The notes: generated from the letters alone by a model not told the origin. DNA of 6,984 nucleotides from an uncultured Alphaproteobacteria bacterium (GCA_929200335.1 CAKMZG010000060.1:6326-13309), one strand, 5' to 3'. Shown: positions 1 through 6,735, counted from the stretch's first letter. Translations and numbers: made by a program.

Positions 1-1
1 C

Positions 2-1300
2 GGTTGGAGTTTTTATCTCCCTATTATAATATTTGTAATTTTAATTGGCCTTGGGGTGCCTGTTTGGACGGTAATCGGTGCGTCAACTATTTTAATGCTG
101 CTGATGTCACAAGCTTTGCCTTTATCTTTGTTGGGCGATACTTTGTTTCATGGTATTAATGCTTTTGCATTGACTGCTGTGCCGCTGTTTATCTTGACAG
201 GGGATGTGTTGGTACGAACAGGCCTAAGTCGCAAGTTTCTAGATGTTGCTGAGGCTTTAACGTGTTGGGCTAAGAGTGGGTTTGGTTCTGCTACCGTTTT
301 AGTTTGTGGCATGTTTGCCGCAATCTCAGGTTCTGATGCGGCTGGTGCTGCGGCTGTTGGCCGTATGACTATCGATCGTCTTGTGGAATCGGGTTATCCG
401 CGTCCTTATGCTTGTGCATTGGTTGCGGCTGGCGCTTGTACAGGCATTCTAATTCCGCCTTCTATTGCCTATATTATTATTGGCCTTGTTTTGGGCATTT
501 CAGCATCTACCCTTTTTCAGGCAGCACTTGTTCCTGGTATTTTGGTTCTTGTTTCAATTCTAATTACAAATTCTGTAGTTAATCGTAAACATGCTTACGA
601 GAATGGTGGAGCAATTTCATTTAATGAATGGTTTTCTAATATTGGTGGCGCATTAAAATCTGGTTGGTATGCTTTTATTGTGCCTGCTATCATTATTTAT
701 GGTATTTTTTCAGGACGTTTAACACCTACTGAAGCAGGCGCTGTTGCTGTATTTGTAACAATTATTATGGGCTTTATATTGGGTACGTTAAAATTCTCTG
801 ACTTTCCTGCAATGTTAGTAAGTTCAGCAAAGGTAAATGGCGTCATCTTACCGATTATTGCTTTTTCTTTACCCCTATCAGAAACTTTGGCTATTCTTGG
901 AGTGCCTCAAGGTTTTGTATTTGCGGTAACAAACTTAACAGAAGATCCATTCCTTTTGACCCTTTTGATGATTGGTATTTTGATTGCAGCTGGTTGCGTG
1001 ATGGAAACAACGCCAAATATTATGATTTTGGCACCGATTTTATTCCCTCTTGCAACATCTGATGCTGTTGGTATGAATGCTATTCAATTTTGTATCATGA
1101 TGATCACATCATTGGGTGTTGGTTTTATCACGCCACCATTGGGCTTAAATCTTTTCGTAGTATCGGGATTAACGGGTGAATCTATTTTAAAAATTGCTTC
1201 TCATGCAATTGCATTTGTATTCTTTATGTTAATTGTTGTGCTTATGATTGCCTATATTCCTGAAATATCAACGACATTTCTTCCAGATGTATACAAGTAA
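2..1300 (+). CDS. dctM: TRAP transporter large permease subunit (DctM/HpsM type), 5' partial
   Basis: This is the large integral-membrane subunit of a tripartite ATP-independent periplasmic transporter, which uses the sodium or proton gradient to import a carboxylate or sulfonate delivered by a periplasmic binding protein. The frame is open to the left edge. Codons before the GTG at 56 encode a hydrophobic stretch (IIIFVILIGLGVPVW) typical of the first DctM membrane segment, so the true start lies just left of the window and 56 is internal. About 432 residues are visible against a usual 425-440, so only a few are missing. Family motifs seen are SGSDAAGAAAVGR (about 326-364), GYPRPYACAL then GILIPPS (443-463), GRLTPTEAGAVAV (about 713-751), and a late GVGFITPPLGLNLFVVSGL block (about 1115-1175). 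Many hydrophobic segments run throughout. The small permease and binding protein are expected upstream. The neighbours suggest DHPS as substrate (inference); the sequence alone does not fix the ligand. Confidence 0.93.
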   Translation, partial: GWSFYLPIIIFVILIGLGVPVWTVIGASTILMLLMSQALPLSLLGDTLFHGINAFALTAVPLFILTGDVLVRTGLSRKFLDVAEALTCWAKSGFGSATVLVCGMFAAISGSDAAGAAAVGRMTIDRLVESGYPRPYACALVAAGACTGILIPPSIAYIIIGLVLGISASTLFQAALVPGILVLVSILITNSVVNRKHAYENGGAISFNEWFSNIGGALKSGWYAFIVPAIIIYGIFSGRLTPTEAGAVAVFVTIIMGFILGTLKFSDFPAMLVSSAKVNGVILPIIAFSLPLSETLAILGVPQGFVFAVTNLTEDPFLLTLLMIGILIAAGCVMETTPNIMILAPILFPLATSDAVGMNAIQFCIMMITSLGVGFITPPLGLNLFVVSGLTGESILKIASHAIAFVFFMLIVVLMIAYIPEISTTFLPDVYK

Positions 1301-1319
1301 ACTTAGATAGGAAACCAAA

Positions 1320-2642
1320 ATGACTTTGGATAATAAGAACATTACATATCTAAAAAAAGCGGAAAAAACTTCGCAGAGCGATGCTGGTTCGGTTCGCGAT
1401 ACTGTGCAGGCTATTTTAGATGAAATTGAAGCTGGCGGAGATGATGCAGCAAAACGCTATGCAGAGAAATTTGACAAATATTCTGGTAATATCATCTTAA
1501 CGCGAGATGAATTAGATGAGGCAGCTAGCAAAGTTTCACAAAAGCTAAAAGATGACATTCGTTTTGCTCATGATAATGTTGAACGTTTTGCAATTGCTCA
1601 AAAGCAAACAGTGCAAGACTTTGAAACGGAAGTTAGTCCTGGCTTAATTGCTGGCCAAAAAGCCATTCCTTGTAATGCGGCTGGTTGTTATATTCCAGGT
1701 GGCCGTTATGCGCATATTGCATCAGCTTTAATGACAGTAACAACTGCTAAAGTTGCTGGCTGCAAAAACATCATTGCATGTTCTCCTCCTCGCCCAGACC
1801 AAGGCATTAATCCAGCTATTGCATATTCTGCCGATATCTGTGGTGCTGATAAAGTCTTGGCGTTGGGCGGTGTGCAGGGTGTTGCAGCTATGGCATTCGG
1901 TCTATTTGGTTTGCCTAAAGCAGATATTTTGGTAGGCCCTGGCAACCAATTTGTTGCAGAAGCAAAGCGTATTCTATTTGGTCGTGTTGGCATTGATATG
2001 TTTGCAGGCCCTACAGATAGTTTAATTCTTGCAGATGGTGGTGCAGATCCTGAGATTGTAGCAGTTGATTTGGTTTCTCAAGCAGAGCATGGCTATAATT
2101 CTCCTGTATGGCTGGTTACTAATGACAAGGCGTTGGCTGAAAAAGTAATGGCGCGTGTACCTGAGCTTATTGCCGATCTTCCAGAATTAAACAGCCAAAA
2201 TGCTGAAGCCGCTTGGCGTGATTATGCTGAAGTTATCCTTTGTGAAAACTTTGAAGATATGGCAACTGTATCTGATCATTATGCACCTGAGCATTTAACC
2301 GTTCAGGCTGATAAATTAGATTGGTGGTTAAACCGCTTAAGCTGTTATGGTTCATTATTCCTAGGTGAAGAAACAACCGTATCATTTGGTGATAAGGCAT
2401 CAGGCACGAACCATGTTCTGCCAACATCAGGTGCTGCACGCTATACTGGTGGTCTTTCTGTTCATAAATATATGAAATTAGTAACATGGCAACGTGCAAC
2501 ACGTGAAGGTGCAAAACCAGTTGCTGAAGCAACCGCTCGTATTTCTCGTTTAGAAGGCATGGAAGGTCACGCGCGTGCTGCTGACGTACGCTTGGCAAAA
2601 TACTTCCCAAATGAAGATTTTGATCTAAGTGTTTCGGAGTAA
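1320..2642 (+). CDS. hpsN: Sulfopropanediol (DHPS) 3-dehydrogenase, HisD-fold
   Basis: The enzyme probably oxidises (R)-2,3-dihydroxypropane-1-sulfonate with two NAD+ to (R)-sulfolactate, the same alcohol-aldehyde-acid chemistry that histidinol dehydrogenase performs. It is a 440-residue cytosolic protein of full HisD length. The zinc ligands of HisD are present in order: Gln254 and His257 (SQAEHG), Asp358 (GDKASGTNH) and His417 (LEGMEGH). The general-base pair is Glu324-His325 (YAPEHL). The NAD-binding half shows GGVQGVAAMAFG near 183-194 and VGPGN near 205-209. The start is ATG 1320, preceded by a TAGGAAA ribosome binding site 19 nt or less after the transporter gene. A biosynthetic HisD is unlikely: there are no his genes nearby, and the gene sits between a TRAP permease and the dehydrogenase and sulfo-lyase genes. 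The HpsN assignment rests on family plus context. A related HisD-like dehydrogenase with another polyol substrate remains possible. Confidence 0.88.
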   Translation: MTLDNKNITYLKKAEKTSQSDAGSVRDTVQAILDEIEAGGDDAAKRYAEKFDKYSGNIILTRDELDEAASKVSQKLKDDIRFAHDNVERFAIAQKQTVQDFETEVSPGLIAGQKAIPCNAAGCYIPGGRYAHIASALMTVTTAKVAGCKNIIACSPPRPDQGINPAIAYSADICGADKVLALGGVQGVAAMAFGLFGLPKADILVGPGNQFVAEAKRILFGRVGIDMFAGPTDSLILADGGADPEIVAVDLVSQAEHGYNSPVWLVTNDKALAEKVMARVPELIADLPELNSQNAEAAWRDYAEVILCENFEDMATVSDHYAPEHLTVQADKLDWWLNRLSCYGSLFLGEETTVSFGDKASGTNHVLPTSGAARYTGGLSVHKYMKLVTWQRATREGAKPVAEATARISRLEGMEGHARAADVRLAKYFPNEDFDLSVSE

Positions 2643-2647
2643 ATAAA

Positions 2648-3406
2648 ATGGGGCTACCTGATTTAAGTGTAAATGGCAAAGTTGCTTTGGTAACTGGTGC
2701 TAGCTCTGGTTTAGGTCAGGTAGCTGCCGATTGCCTCATTGATGCGGGCGCCAAGGTAATTGGCGTTGCGCGTCGTGCAGATAAGTTACAAGAATGGCAA
2801 TCTAAACATGGTGAGGATAAAGCTGCAATTATCAGTGCTGATATTTCAAACCGTGAGGTTTTAAAATCTATTGCTGAAGAAGCCGCAAGTTTTTTTGGTG
2901 CGCCAGATATTTTGGTCAATGCAGCTGGTATTAATACCCGAGAAAAAGCAGATGATGTAACTTTTAAAGGCTGGGATGTTACGCTTGGCCTAAATCTATC
3001 AACTCCTTTCTTTCTTGCGCAATATTTGACACCAGCAATGCGCAAAAAGGGATGGGGTAGAATTATCAATTTTGCTTCATTACAATCTCGTCGTGCTTTT
3101 GCAGGTGGCATTGCCTATGGTGCAAGTAAAGGCGGAGTTGAACAACTTACTCGGGCAATGGCTGAGGCTTGGTCTAAGGATGGCATAATGGCAAATGCGG
3201 TTGCACCGGGGTTTTTCCCAAGTGAACTAACGGCACCTGTTTTTTCAGATGAAACATTGGCACAAAAGAATGCGGATCAAACTTGCATTGGGCGCAATGG
3301 CATGCCTGATGATTTAGTTGGACCATTGCTTTTCTTGGCATCACATGCATCAGATTATGTTACAGGGCAAACCTTGTTTGTTGATGGAGGCTTTACAGCA
3401 AAATGA
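2648..3406 (+). CDS. hpsO: Short-chain dehydrogenase, probable DHPS 2-dehydrogenase
   Basis: A classical short-chain dehydrogenase/reductase of 252 residues, the normal length. Visible elements are the cofactor-binding TGASSGLG (16-23), NAAG (91-94), structural Asn116, catalytic Ser144, the Tyr157-x-x-x-Lys161 pair, and the PG motif at 187-188. The end of the second beta strand reads VIGVARR, with Arg42 and Arg43 where NAD-specific members carry an Asp, which favours NADP(H). By position it matches HpsO, which with HpsP interconverts DHPS enantiomers through the 2-keto intermediate dihydroxyacetone sulfonate, so that both forms reach HpsN. The start ATG lies 5 nt past the hpsN stop; its Shine-Dalgarno GGAG (2636-2639) overlaps the end of hpsN. 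The stop overlaps the next ATG by 4 nt, suggesting translational coupling. SDR substrate cannot be read from sequence, so the role comes from synteny. Confidence 0.8.
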   Translation: MGLPDLSVNGKVALVTGASSGLGQVAADCLIDAGAKVIGVARRADKLQEWQSKHGEDKAAIISADISNREVLKSIAEEAASFFGAPDILVNAAGINTREKADDVTFKGWDVTLGLNLSTPFFLAQYLTPAMRKKGWGRIINFASLQSRRAFAGGIAYGASKGGVEQLTRAMAEAWSKDGIMANAVAPGFFPSELTAPVFSDETLAQKNADQTCIGRNGMPDDLVGPLLFLASHASDYVTGQTLFVDGGFTAK

Positions 3407-4392
3407 GAGCTCTAGTTTATACCGGCATTAAATCGTTTGAGGTGCGTGAGGTCGACCTACCTGTGCTAGGTGATGGTGACGTACTTATAGAAATTAAAGC
3501 CTGTGGCATTTGTGGGTCAGATATTCATGCTTTTCTTGGTCATGATGAGCGTCGCCCAGCGCCCTTAATTCTAGGCCATGAAGTGGCAGGTATTGTTGTT
3601 GATGCTAATAATACTAAATGGAATAAGGGTGATAGAGTAACTGTTAATCCATTGGTAACTTGTGGTGAATGTACCGCCTGTAAGAATGAACAGGGTAATC
3701 TTTGTCCAAATAGACAAATTATTTCAATGTTACCACGTCAAGGTGGTTTTGCACAATTTTTAAAGATGCCAGCTGGTAATTTAATTCAAGTCCCAGAAGA
3801 AACCAGTTTTGAAAAAGCGGCCCTTGCTGAACCTATTGCTTGTGGATGGCATGCTGCCCGCCTTGGACTTGAAAAGTCAAGCATTGCAATTAAGGCCGCT
3901 TTGGTGTTAGGTGGTGGGGCAATTGGCGTTGGCACTGCCCTATCGTTAAAAGCGCAGGGTATTACTAATGTTACAATCTGTGAGACTAACCCCTTACGTA
4001 TAAAAAACCTTGAAAAAATAGGCTTTAATGTTTCAGCGCCAGATGATATAGAAGATAGTGCGTTTGAGATGGTTATTGACGGCGCTGGTTTTTCTGCAAC
4101 CCGTAAAATGGCTTGTGAAAAAGTCACGCCAGGTGGCATAATCTTGCATATTGGCTTAGGCGATAACATAGAAGGGTTGGACGTACGCCGTCTAACACTT
4201 CAAGAAATTATGTTTGTAGGTACTTATACCTATACAAAGAAAGATTTCGAACAAACAGCAAATGCAATTTTTAGTGGTCAACTGGGTGCTTTAGATTGGC
4301 TTGATGTTCGTAGACTTGAAGATGGTGAACAGGCATTTAATGACATCTTGTCAGGAATTGTAGCTGCGCCAAAGATAATATTAACACCATAA
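3403..4392 (+). CDS. hpsP: Zinc-dependent medium-chain alcohol dehydrogenase, probable DHPS 2-dehydrogenase
   Basis: A 329-residue member of the medium-chain, sorbitol/threonine dehydrogenase-like family. The catalytic zinc site is Cys37 (GICGSD), His59-Glu60 (GHE) and Glu143 (AEP). The structural zinc site is complete with Cys87, Cys90, Cys93 and Cys101. The Rossmann loop is GGGAIG (170-175), and Glu194 ends the following strand (TICET), which favours NAD(H). It is slightly shorter than the usual 340-350 residues, with a compact C-terminus, but lacks no recognisable element. In the DHPS pathway this place is taken by HpsP, which with HpsO oxidises and reduces C2 of DHPS. Translation probably couples to the SDR gene through the shared ATGA. 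Exact substrate and stereochemistry are inferred from the neighbours; a generic polyol dehydrogenase cannot be excluded on sequence alone. Confidence 0.8.
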   Translation: MRALVYTGIKSFEVREVDLPVLGDGDVLIEIKACGICGSDIHAFLGHDERRPAPLILGHEVAGIVVDANNTKWNKGDRVTVNPLVTCGECTACKNEQGNLCPNRQIISMLPRQGGFAQFLKMPAGNLIQVPEETSFEKAALAEPIACGWHAARLGLEKSSIAIKAALVLGGGAIGVGTALSLKAQGITNVTICETNPLRIKNLEKIGFNVSAPDDIEDSAFEMVIDGAGFSATRKMACEKVTPGGIILHIGLGDNIEGLDVRRLTLQEIMFVGTYTYTKKDFEQTANAIFSGQLGALDWLDVRRLEDGEQAFNDILSGIVAAPKIILTP

Positions 4393-4408
4393 ACTTAGGA
4401 GAAAATAA

Positions 4409-4699
4409 ATGAAAGAAGTTCCGCATTTATTAGTGCATGATGCAACTGATAATGTTGGTGTTGTTGTGGTTGAAGACTTAAAAGCTGGCACTGATATGCT
4501 ATGTGTTATTACCCATGATAATTCTGATTTTAGACTAACAGCAGAACAAGATATCCCAATTGGCCATAAAGTAGCTCTTAAAGATTTAAAAGCCGGCGAT
4601 ACTCTTATGAAGTACGGTGAAGATATCGGTAAAATGATCGGTGATGCGACTAAGGGCCATCATGTTCATACTCATAACGCTAAAACTAAACGGTGGTAG
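4409..4699 (+). CDS. suyA: (2R)-sulfolactate sulfo-lyase, small (alpha) subunit, SAF domain
   Basis: A 96-residue SAF-domain protein equivalent to the N-terminal part of altronate dehydratase UxaA. With the large subunit encoded next door it should cleave (R)-sulfolactate to pyruvate and sulfite (bisulfite). The family's hallmark histidine cluster is near the C-terminus: GHHVHTHN at residues 83-90, within the conserved G-x-H-V-H-x-H-N pattern. The N-terminal half reads like a SAF fold (DNVGVVVVEDLKAG, IPIGHKVALKDLKAGD). The start has a strong Shine-Dalgarno, AGGAG at 4397-4401, 7 nt ahead of the ATG and 16 nt after the hpsP stop. Small subunits of altronate or galactarate dehydratase-like enzymes look alike. 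The Suy call depends on the split two-gene arrangement and on HpsN next door. Confidence 0.85.
   Translation: MKEVPHLLVHDATDNVGVVVVEDLKAGTDMLCVITHDNSDFRLTAEQDIPIGHKVALKDLKAGDTLMKYGEDIGKMIGDATKGHHVHTHNAKTKRW
4692..4696 (+). promoter_or_regulatory. Weak Shine-Dalgarno deciding the suyB start
   Basis: GGTGG inside the last codons of suyA lies 5 nt before ATG 4702. It is the only purine-rich, G-containing stretch near the start. It supports ATG 4702 over the GTG at 4693, which it overlaps. The weakness suggests suyB is translated mainly by coupling with suyA. Confidence 0.45.
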
Positions 4700-4701
4700 A
4701 A

Positions 4702-5883
4702 ATGTCTATAGATTATTCAAAAGAAACTGTGAATGCATGGCGCCGTGAAAATGGCCGCGTAGGCGTTCGTAACCATGTATTGATTTTGCCTGTTGATGAT
4801 ATTTCAAATGCTGCTTGTGAAGCTGTTGCAAATAACATTAGTGGCACATTGGCCATCCCACACGCTTATGGTCGTCTACAATTTGGTGAAGATCTTGATC
4901 TTCATTTCCGTACCATGATTGGTACTGGTTCTAACCCAAACGTAGCAGCTGTTGTTGTTATTGGTATTGAGCCTGAGTGGACAAAGGTTATAGTTGATGG
5001 CATTGCTAAAACTGGTAAGCCTGTAACAGGTTTCTCCATTGAGCAAAAAGGTGATTTAGAAACTATTCGTCAAGCCAGCTGGAAAGCTAAAGAATATGTT
5101 CATTGGGCAAGTGAATTGCAACGTGAAGAATGTTCAATTTCTGAGCTTTGGGTTTCAACAAAATGTGGTGAGAGTGATACGACTACTGGTCTTAGCTCAT
5201 GCCCAACTGTTGGTAACATGTATGATAAGCTACTACCTCACGGCATTTATGGTTGTTTTGGTGAAACTTCTGAAATCACAGGTGCTGAACACATTTGTGA
5301 AAAACGTGCTGCGACTCCTGAAGCTGCAGAAGCATTCATGAAAATTTGGAAAGCTTACCAAGATGACGTGATCTTTGCTCACCAAACTGATGATCTTTCA
5401 GACAGTCAACCAACTAAAGGTAACATCCTTGGTGGTCTAACGACCATTGAAGAAAAAGCTCTTGGTAATTTGGAAAAAATTGGCCGTGAATCAAAGTATA
5501 TTGATGCGATGGGCCCTGCTGTTTCTCCAGAAAAAGGTCCTGGTCTTTACTTCATGGATACATCATCTGCGGCTGCTGAGTGTGTTGTATTGATGGCTGC
5601 TGCTGGTTATGTAATTCATACATTCCCAACAGGCCAAGGCAACGTTGTGGGTAATCCAATTGTTCCTGTGATCAAAATCTCTGGTAACCCACGTACACTT
5701 CGCACCATGTCTGAGCATATCGATGTGGATGTAACTGGCGTTCTTACTCGTGAGCAAACCATCGACCAAGCTGGTGACGCATTGATCGAAATGATTAAGC
5801 GTACTGCAAATGGCCGTAATACTGCTGCTGAAGCATTGGGGCATCGTGAATTCTCAATGACTAAGCTATATAGAAGTGCTTAA
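4702..5883 (+). CDS. suyB: (2R)-sulfolactate sulfo-lyase, large (beta) subunit
   Basis: The large subunit, 393 residues from ATG 4702, homologous to the C-terminal catalytic part of UxaA-family dehydratases. It is expected to eliminate sulfite from (R)-sulfolactate, giving pyruvate after tautomerisation. Visible blocks: WRRENGRVGVRNHVLILP at the N-terminus, TKCGESDTTTGLSSCP (like the KCGGSD metal/substrate block of UxaA), GETSEITGAEH, GNILGGLTTIEEKALG, and TGQGNVVGNPIVPVIKISGN near the C-terminus. An in-frame GTG at 4693 would add three residues and overlap suyA. I prefer the ATG because the GGTGG at 4692-4696 can act as its weak Shine-Dalgarno, while nothing suitable precedes the GTG. Only 2 nt separate it from suyA, consistent with equal expression of two subunits. 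Automatic annotation may call it altronate dehydratase; no altronate-pathway gene is in view. Confidence 0.87.
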   Translation: MSIDYSKETVNAWRRENGRVGVRNHVLILPVDDISNAACEAVANNISGTLAIPHAYGRLQFGEDLDLHFRTMIGTGSNPNVAAVVVIGIEPEWTKVIVDGIAKTGKPVTGFSIEQKGDLETIRQASWKAKEYVHWASELQREECSISELWVSTKCGESDTTTGLSSCPTVGNMYDKLLPHGIYGCFGETSEITGAEHICEKRAATPEAAEAFMKIWKAYQDDVIFAHQTDDLSDSQPTKGNILGGLTTIEEKALGNLEKIGRESKYIDAMGPAVSPEKGPGLYFMDTSSAAAECVVLMAAAGYVIHTFPTGQGNVVGNPIVPVIKISGNPRTLRTMSEHIDVDVTGVLTREQTIDQAGDALIEMIKRTANGRNTAAEALGHREFSMTKLYRSA

Positions 5884-5908
5884 TTTCTAAGCATATATTA
5901 TTATCAAA

Positions 5909-5941
5909 GTTCTGCGTATACTAGAATGTAATACGCAGAAC
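5909..5941 (+). terminator. Perfect 11-bp inverted repeat between suyB and usp (hairpin, possible terminator)
   Basis: GTTCTGCGTAT at 5909-5919 is exactly reverse-complemented by ATACGCAGAAC at 5931-5941, leaving an 11-nt loop. A short T run (TTTT, 5945-5948) follows 3 nt later. The stem starts 25 nt after the suyB stop and ends 22 nt before the usp ATG. The stem is only moderately GC-rich, the loop is large and the T run is short, so it may be a leaky Rho-independent terminator, an mRNA 3'-end stabiliser, or a dimeric repressor site for usp. The palindrome is certain; the function is inferred. Confidence 0.6.
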
Positions 5942-5963
5942 ATATTTTAAATAGGAGATTAGA

Positions 5964-6371
5964 ATGTATTCAAAAATTATTGTATCCTTGTCTTTAGAGC
6001 ATGGAATTGGTGAAAATGCATTAGAGCTTGCTAGACGTCTTAAAAACGATGGTGGTGAAATTATTGCGCTTCACGTACAAGAACCATTACAATCTTCTGT
6101 TAGTACTTTTGTTAGCAAAGAAGCTATTGAAGAAGGCATGCAACAAACGAAGAAACTTTTGGCTGAACGTATTGGTGATGCTGATGATGTGGTTTCTTTA
6201 ATTATCAAAGGCCATTCTTCTAAAGCAATTCTCGATTATGCTAAATTGAATAATGCTGACTGTATCGTTGTTGGTTCTATTAAGCCGGGCTTAAAAGATC
6301 ATTTATTAGGTTCTACCGCAGCTCGTATTGTTCGCCATTCCCATTGTTCAGTGCATGTGGTTAGAACTTAA
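5964..6371 (+). CDS. Universal stress protein, UspA family
   Basis: A single-domain Usp of 135 residues, near the usual 140. The N-terminus MYSKIIVSLSLE is the first beta strand of the fold, though an Asp typical of the start of the ATP site is absent there (VSLS). The C-terminus carries DCIVVGSIKPGL, DHLLGSTAARIVRHSHCSVHVVR-type sequence: Gly104, Gly109, then LLGSTA at 114-119. This resembles the ATP-binding G-2X-G-9X-G(S/T) motif, but the second Gly is Lys107 and the spacing is one residue short, as in a common Usp variant with a KPGL or RPDL loop. ATP binding is therefore plausible but unproven. A strong TAGGAGA ribosome binding site lies 6 nt before the ATG. The gene lies 80 nt after suyB beyond a hairpin, so it may be partly independent. 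Usp proteins such as TeaD are known partners of TRAP transporters, which suggests a role in controlling uptake (inference). Confidence 0.85.
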   Translation: MYSKIIVSLSLEHGIGENALELARRLKNDGGEIIALHVQEPLQSSVSTFVSKEAIEEGMQQTKKLLAERIGDADDVVSLIIKGHSSKAILDYAKLNNADCIVVGSIKPGLKDHLLGSTAARIVRHSHCSVHVVRT

Positions 6372-6429
6372 CTATTCTGAATTGCGGGTTGTGGAATCTA
6401 ATCGAAGCGCGACAATTTAGGGTTTGTTT
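6372..6429. other. Short spacer between usp and the IS30 remnant
   Basis: These 58 bases separate the usp stop from the transposase stop codon on the other strand. IS30 elements usually end within such a distance of the transposase stop, so the outer end of the element probably falls here. I could not define a terminal inverted repeat because the partner end is not in the window. No clear hairpin terminator for usp is visible; its native terminator may have been displaced by the insertion. Confidence 0.35.
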
Positions 6430-6707
6430 TTAGCGTAAATTTCGTTCCGATACCATTACTTTTTGACGGAACACTTTTGCGGGTGTTTTGTATCCTAAAC
6501 ACTTTCTTGGTGTTTTATTTAATTGATCGCAGACAAGCATCAAATCCTCGTCACTAATAGTCATGGGGTCAAGGTCTTTTGACAGCCATCTGCGCACTCT
6601 GCGATTTGTATTTTCAACGGTGCTTTGTTGCCAAGGGATTGCGGGTCACAGAACCAAGTTTGAGCACCAAGACCAGCTTGTAGATATGCCCATTCAGTGA
6701 TGTCATA
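6430..6707 (-). pseudogene. IS30-family transposase, C-terminal remnant with frameshift
   Basis: Read on the - strand, this encodes the last part of an IS30-type DDE transposase. From the interior outwards it gives ITEWAYLQAGLGAQTWFCDP (about 6701-6642), then, after a frame change, PWQQSTVENTNRRVRRWL, then CDQLNKTPRKCLGYKTPA, and ends at a TAA (6430-6432). The third catalytic acid of the DDE triad is the Glu codon at 6613-6615. The second catalytic Asp and everything upstream are missing, or degraded beyond recognition past 6707. The frame change falls at the GGG run 6635-6637 (+ strand). One extra G would rejoin the two halves as DPQSPWQQ, the expected motif. It is a non-functional fragment, whether or not the frameshift is real, because the N-terminal two thirds are absent. 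Confidence 0.87.
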
Positions 6708-6735
6708 TTAACTTGTTTATTGCCAAATCGAGATC
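6708..6735. other. Junction between the IS30 and IS6 remnants
   Basis: IS30-like coding sequence on the - strand stops being recognisable at about 6707, where an in-frame TAA appears at 6708-6710. IS6-like coding sequence begins by about 6760. The AT-rich bases between show no clear IS6 terminal inverted repeat. This is either the scar where one element inserted into or recombined with the other, or simply decayed IS30 sequence. Confidence 0.35.

Noticed and set aside
1753..1935. Short + strand open frames inside hpsN and inside suyB (5096-5341)
   Set aside because: Out-of-frame shadows of well-supported genes, with no ribosome binding site or known motif.
2233..2679. Long open frame on the - strand inside hpsN (also 1706-1993, 2716-3111, 3786-4169 and 5563-5844)
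   Set aside because: They lie antisense to clear enzyme genes, show no recognisable domain and have odd compositions set by the sense codons.
4693..4701. GTG at 4693 as the suyB start
   Set aside because: It has no Shine-Dalgarno and adds only three residues (MVE); ATG 4702 has GGTGG 5 nt upstream.
5917..5922. TATACT as a -10 promoter box for usp
   Set aside because: No acceptable -35 element lies 16-18 nt upstream, and the bases are part of the inverted repeat and its loop. It is kept only as a remark.
6619..6634. GGTGCTTTGTTGCCAA resembles the IS6-type terminal repeat (GGCACTGTTGCAAA in IS26)
   Set aside because: It lies within the IS30 coding frame, where it encodes the expected PWQQSTVEN motif, so the resemblance is most likely chance.
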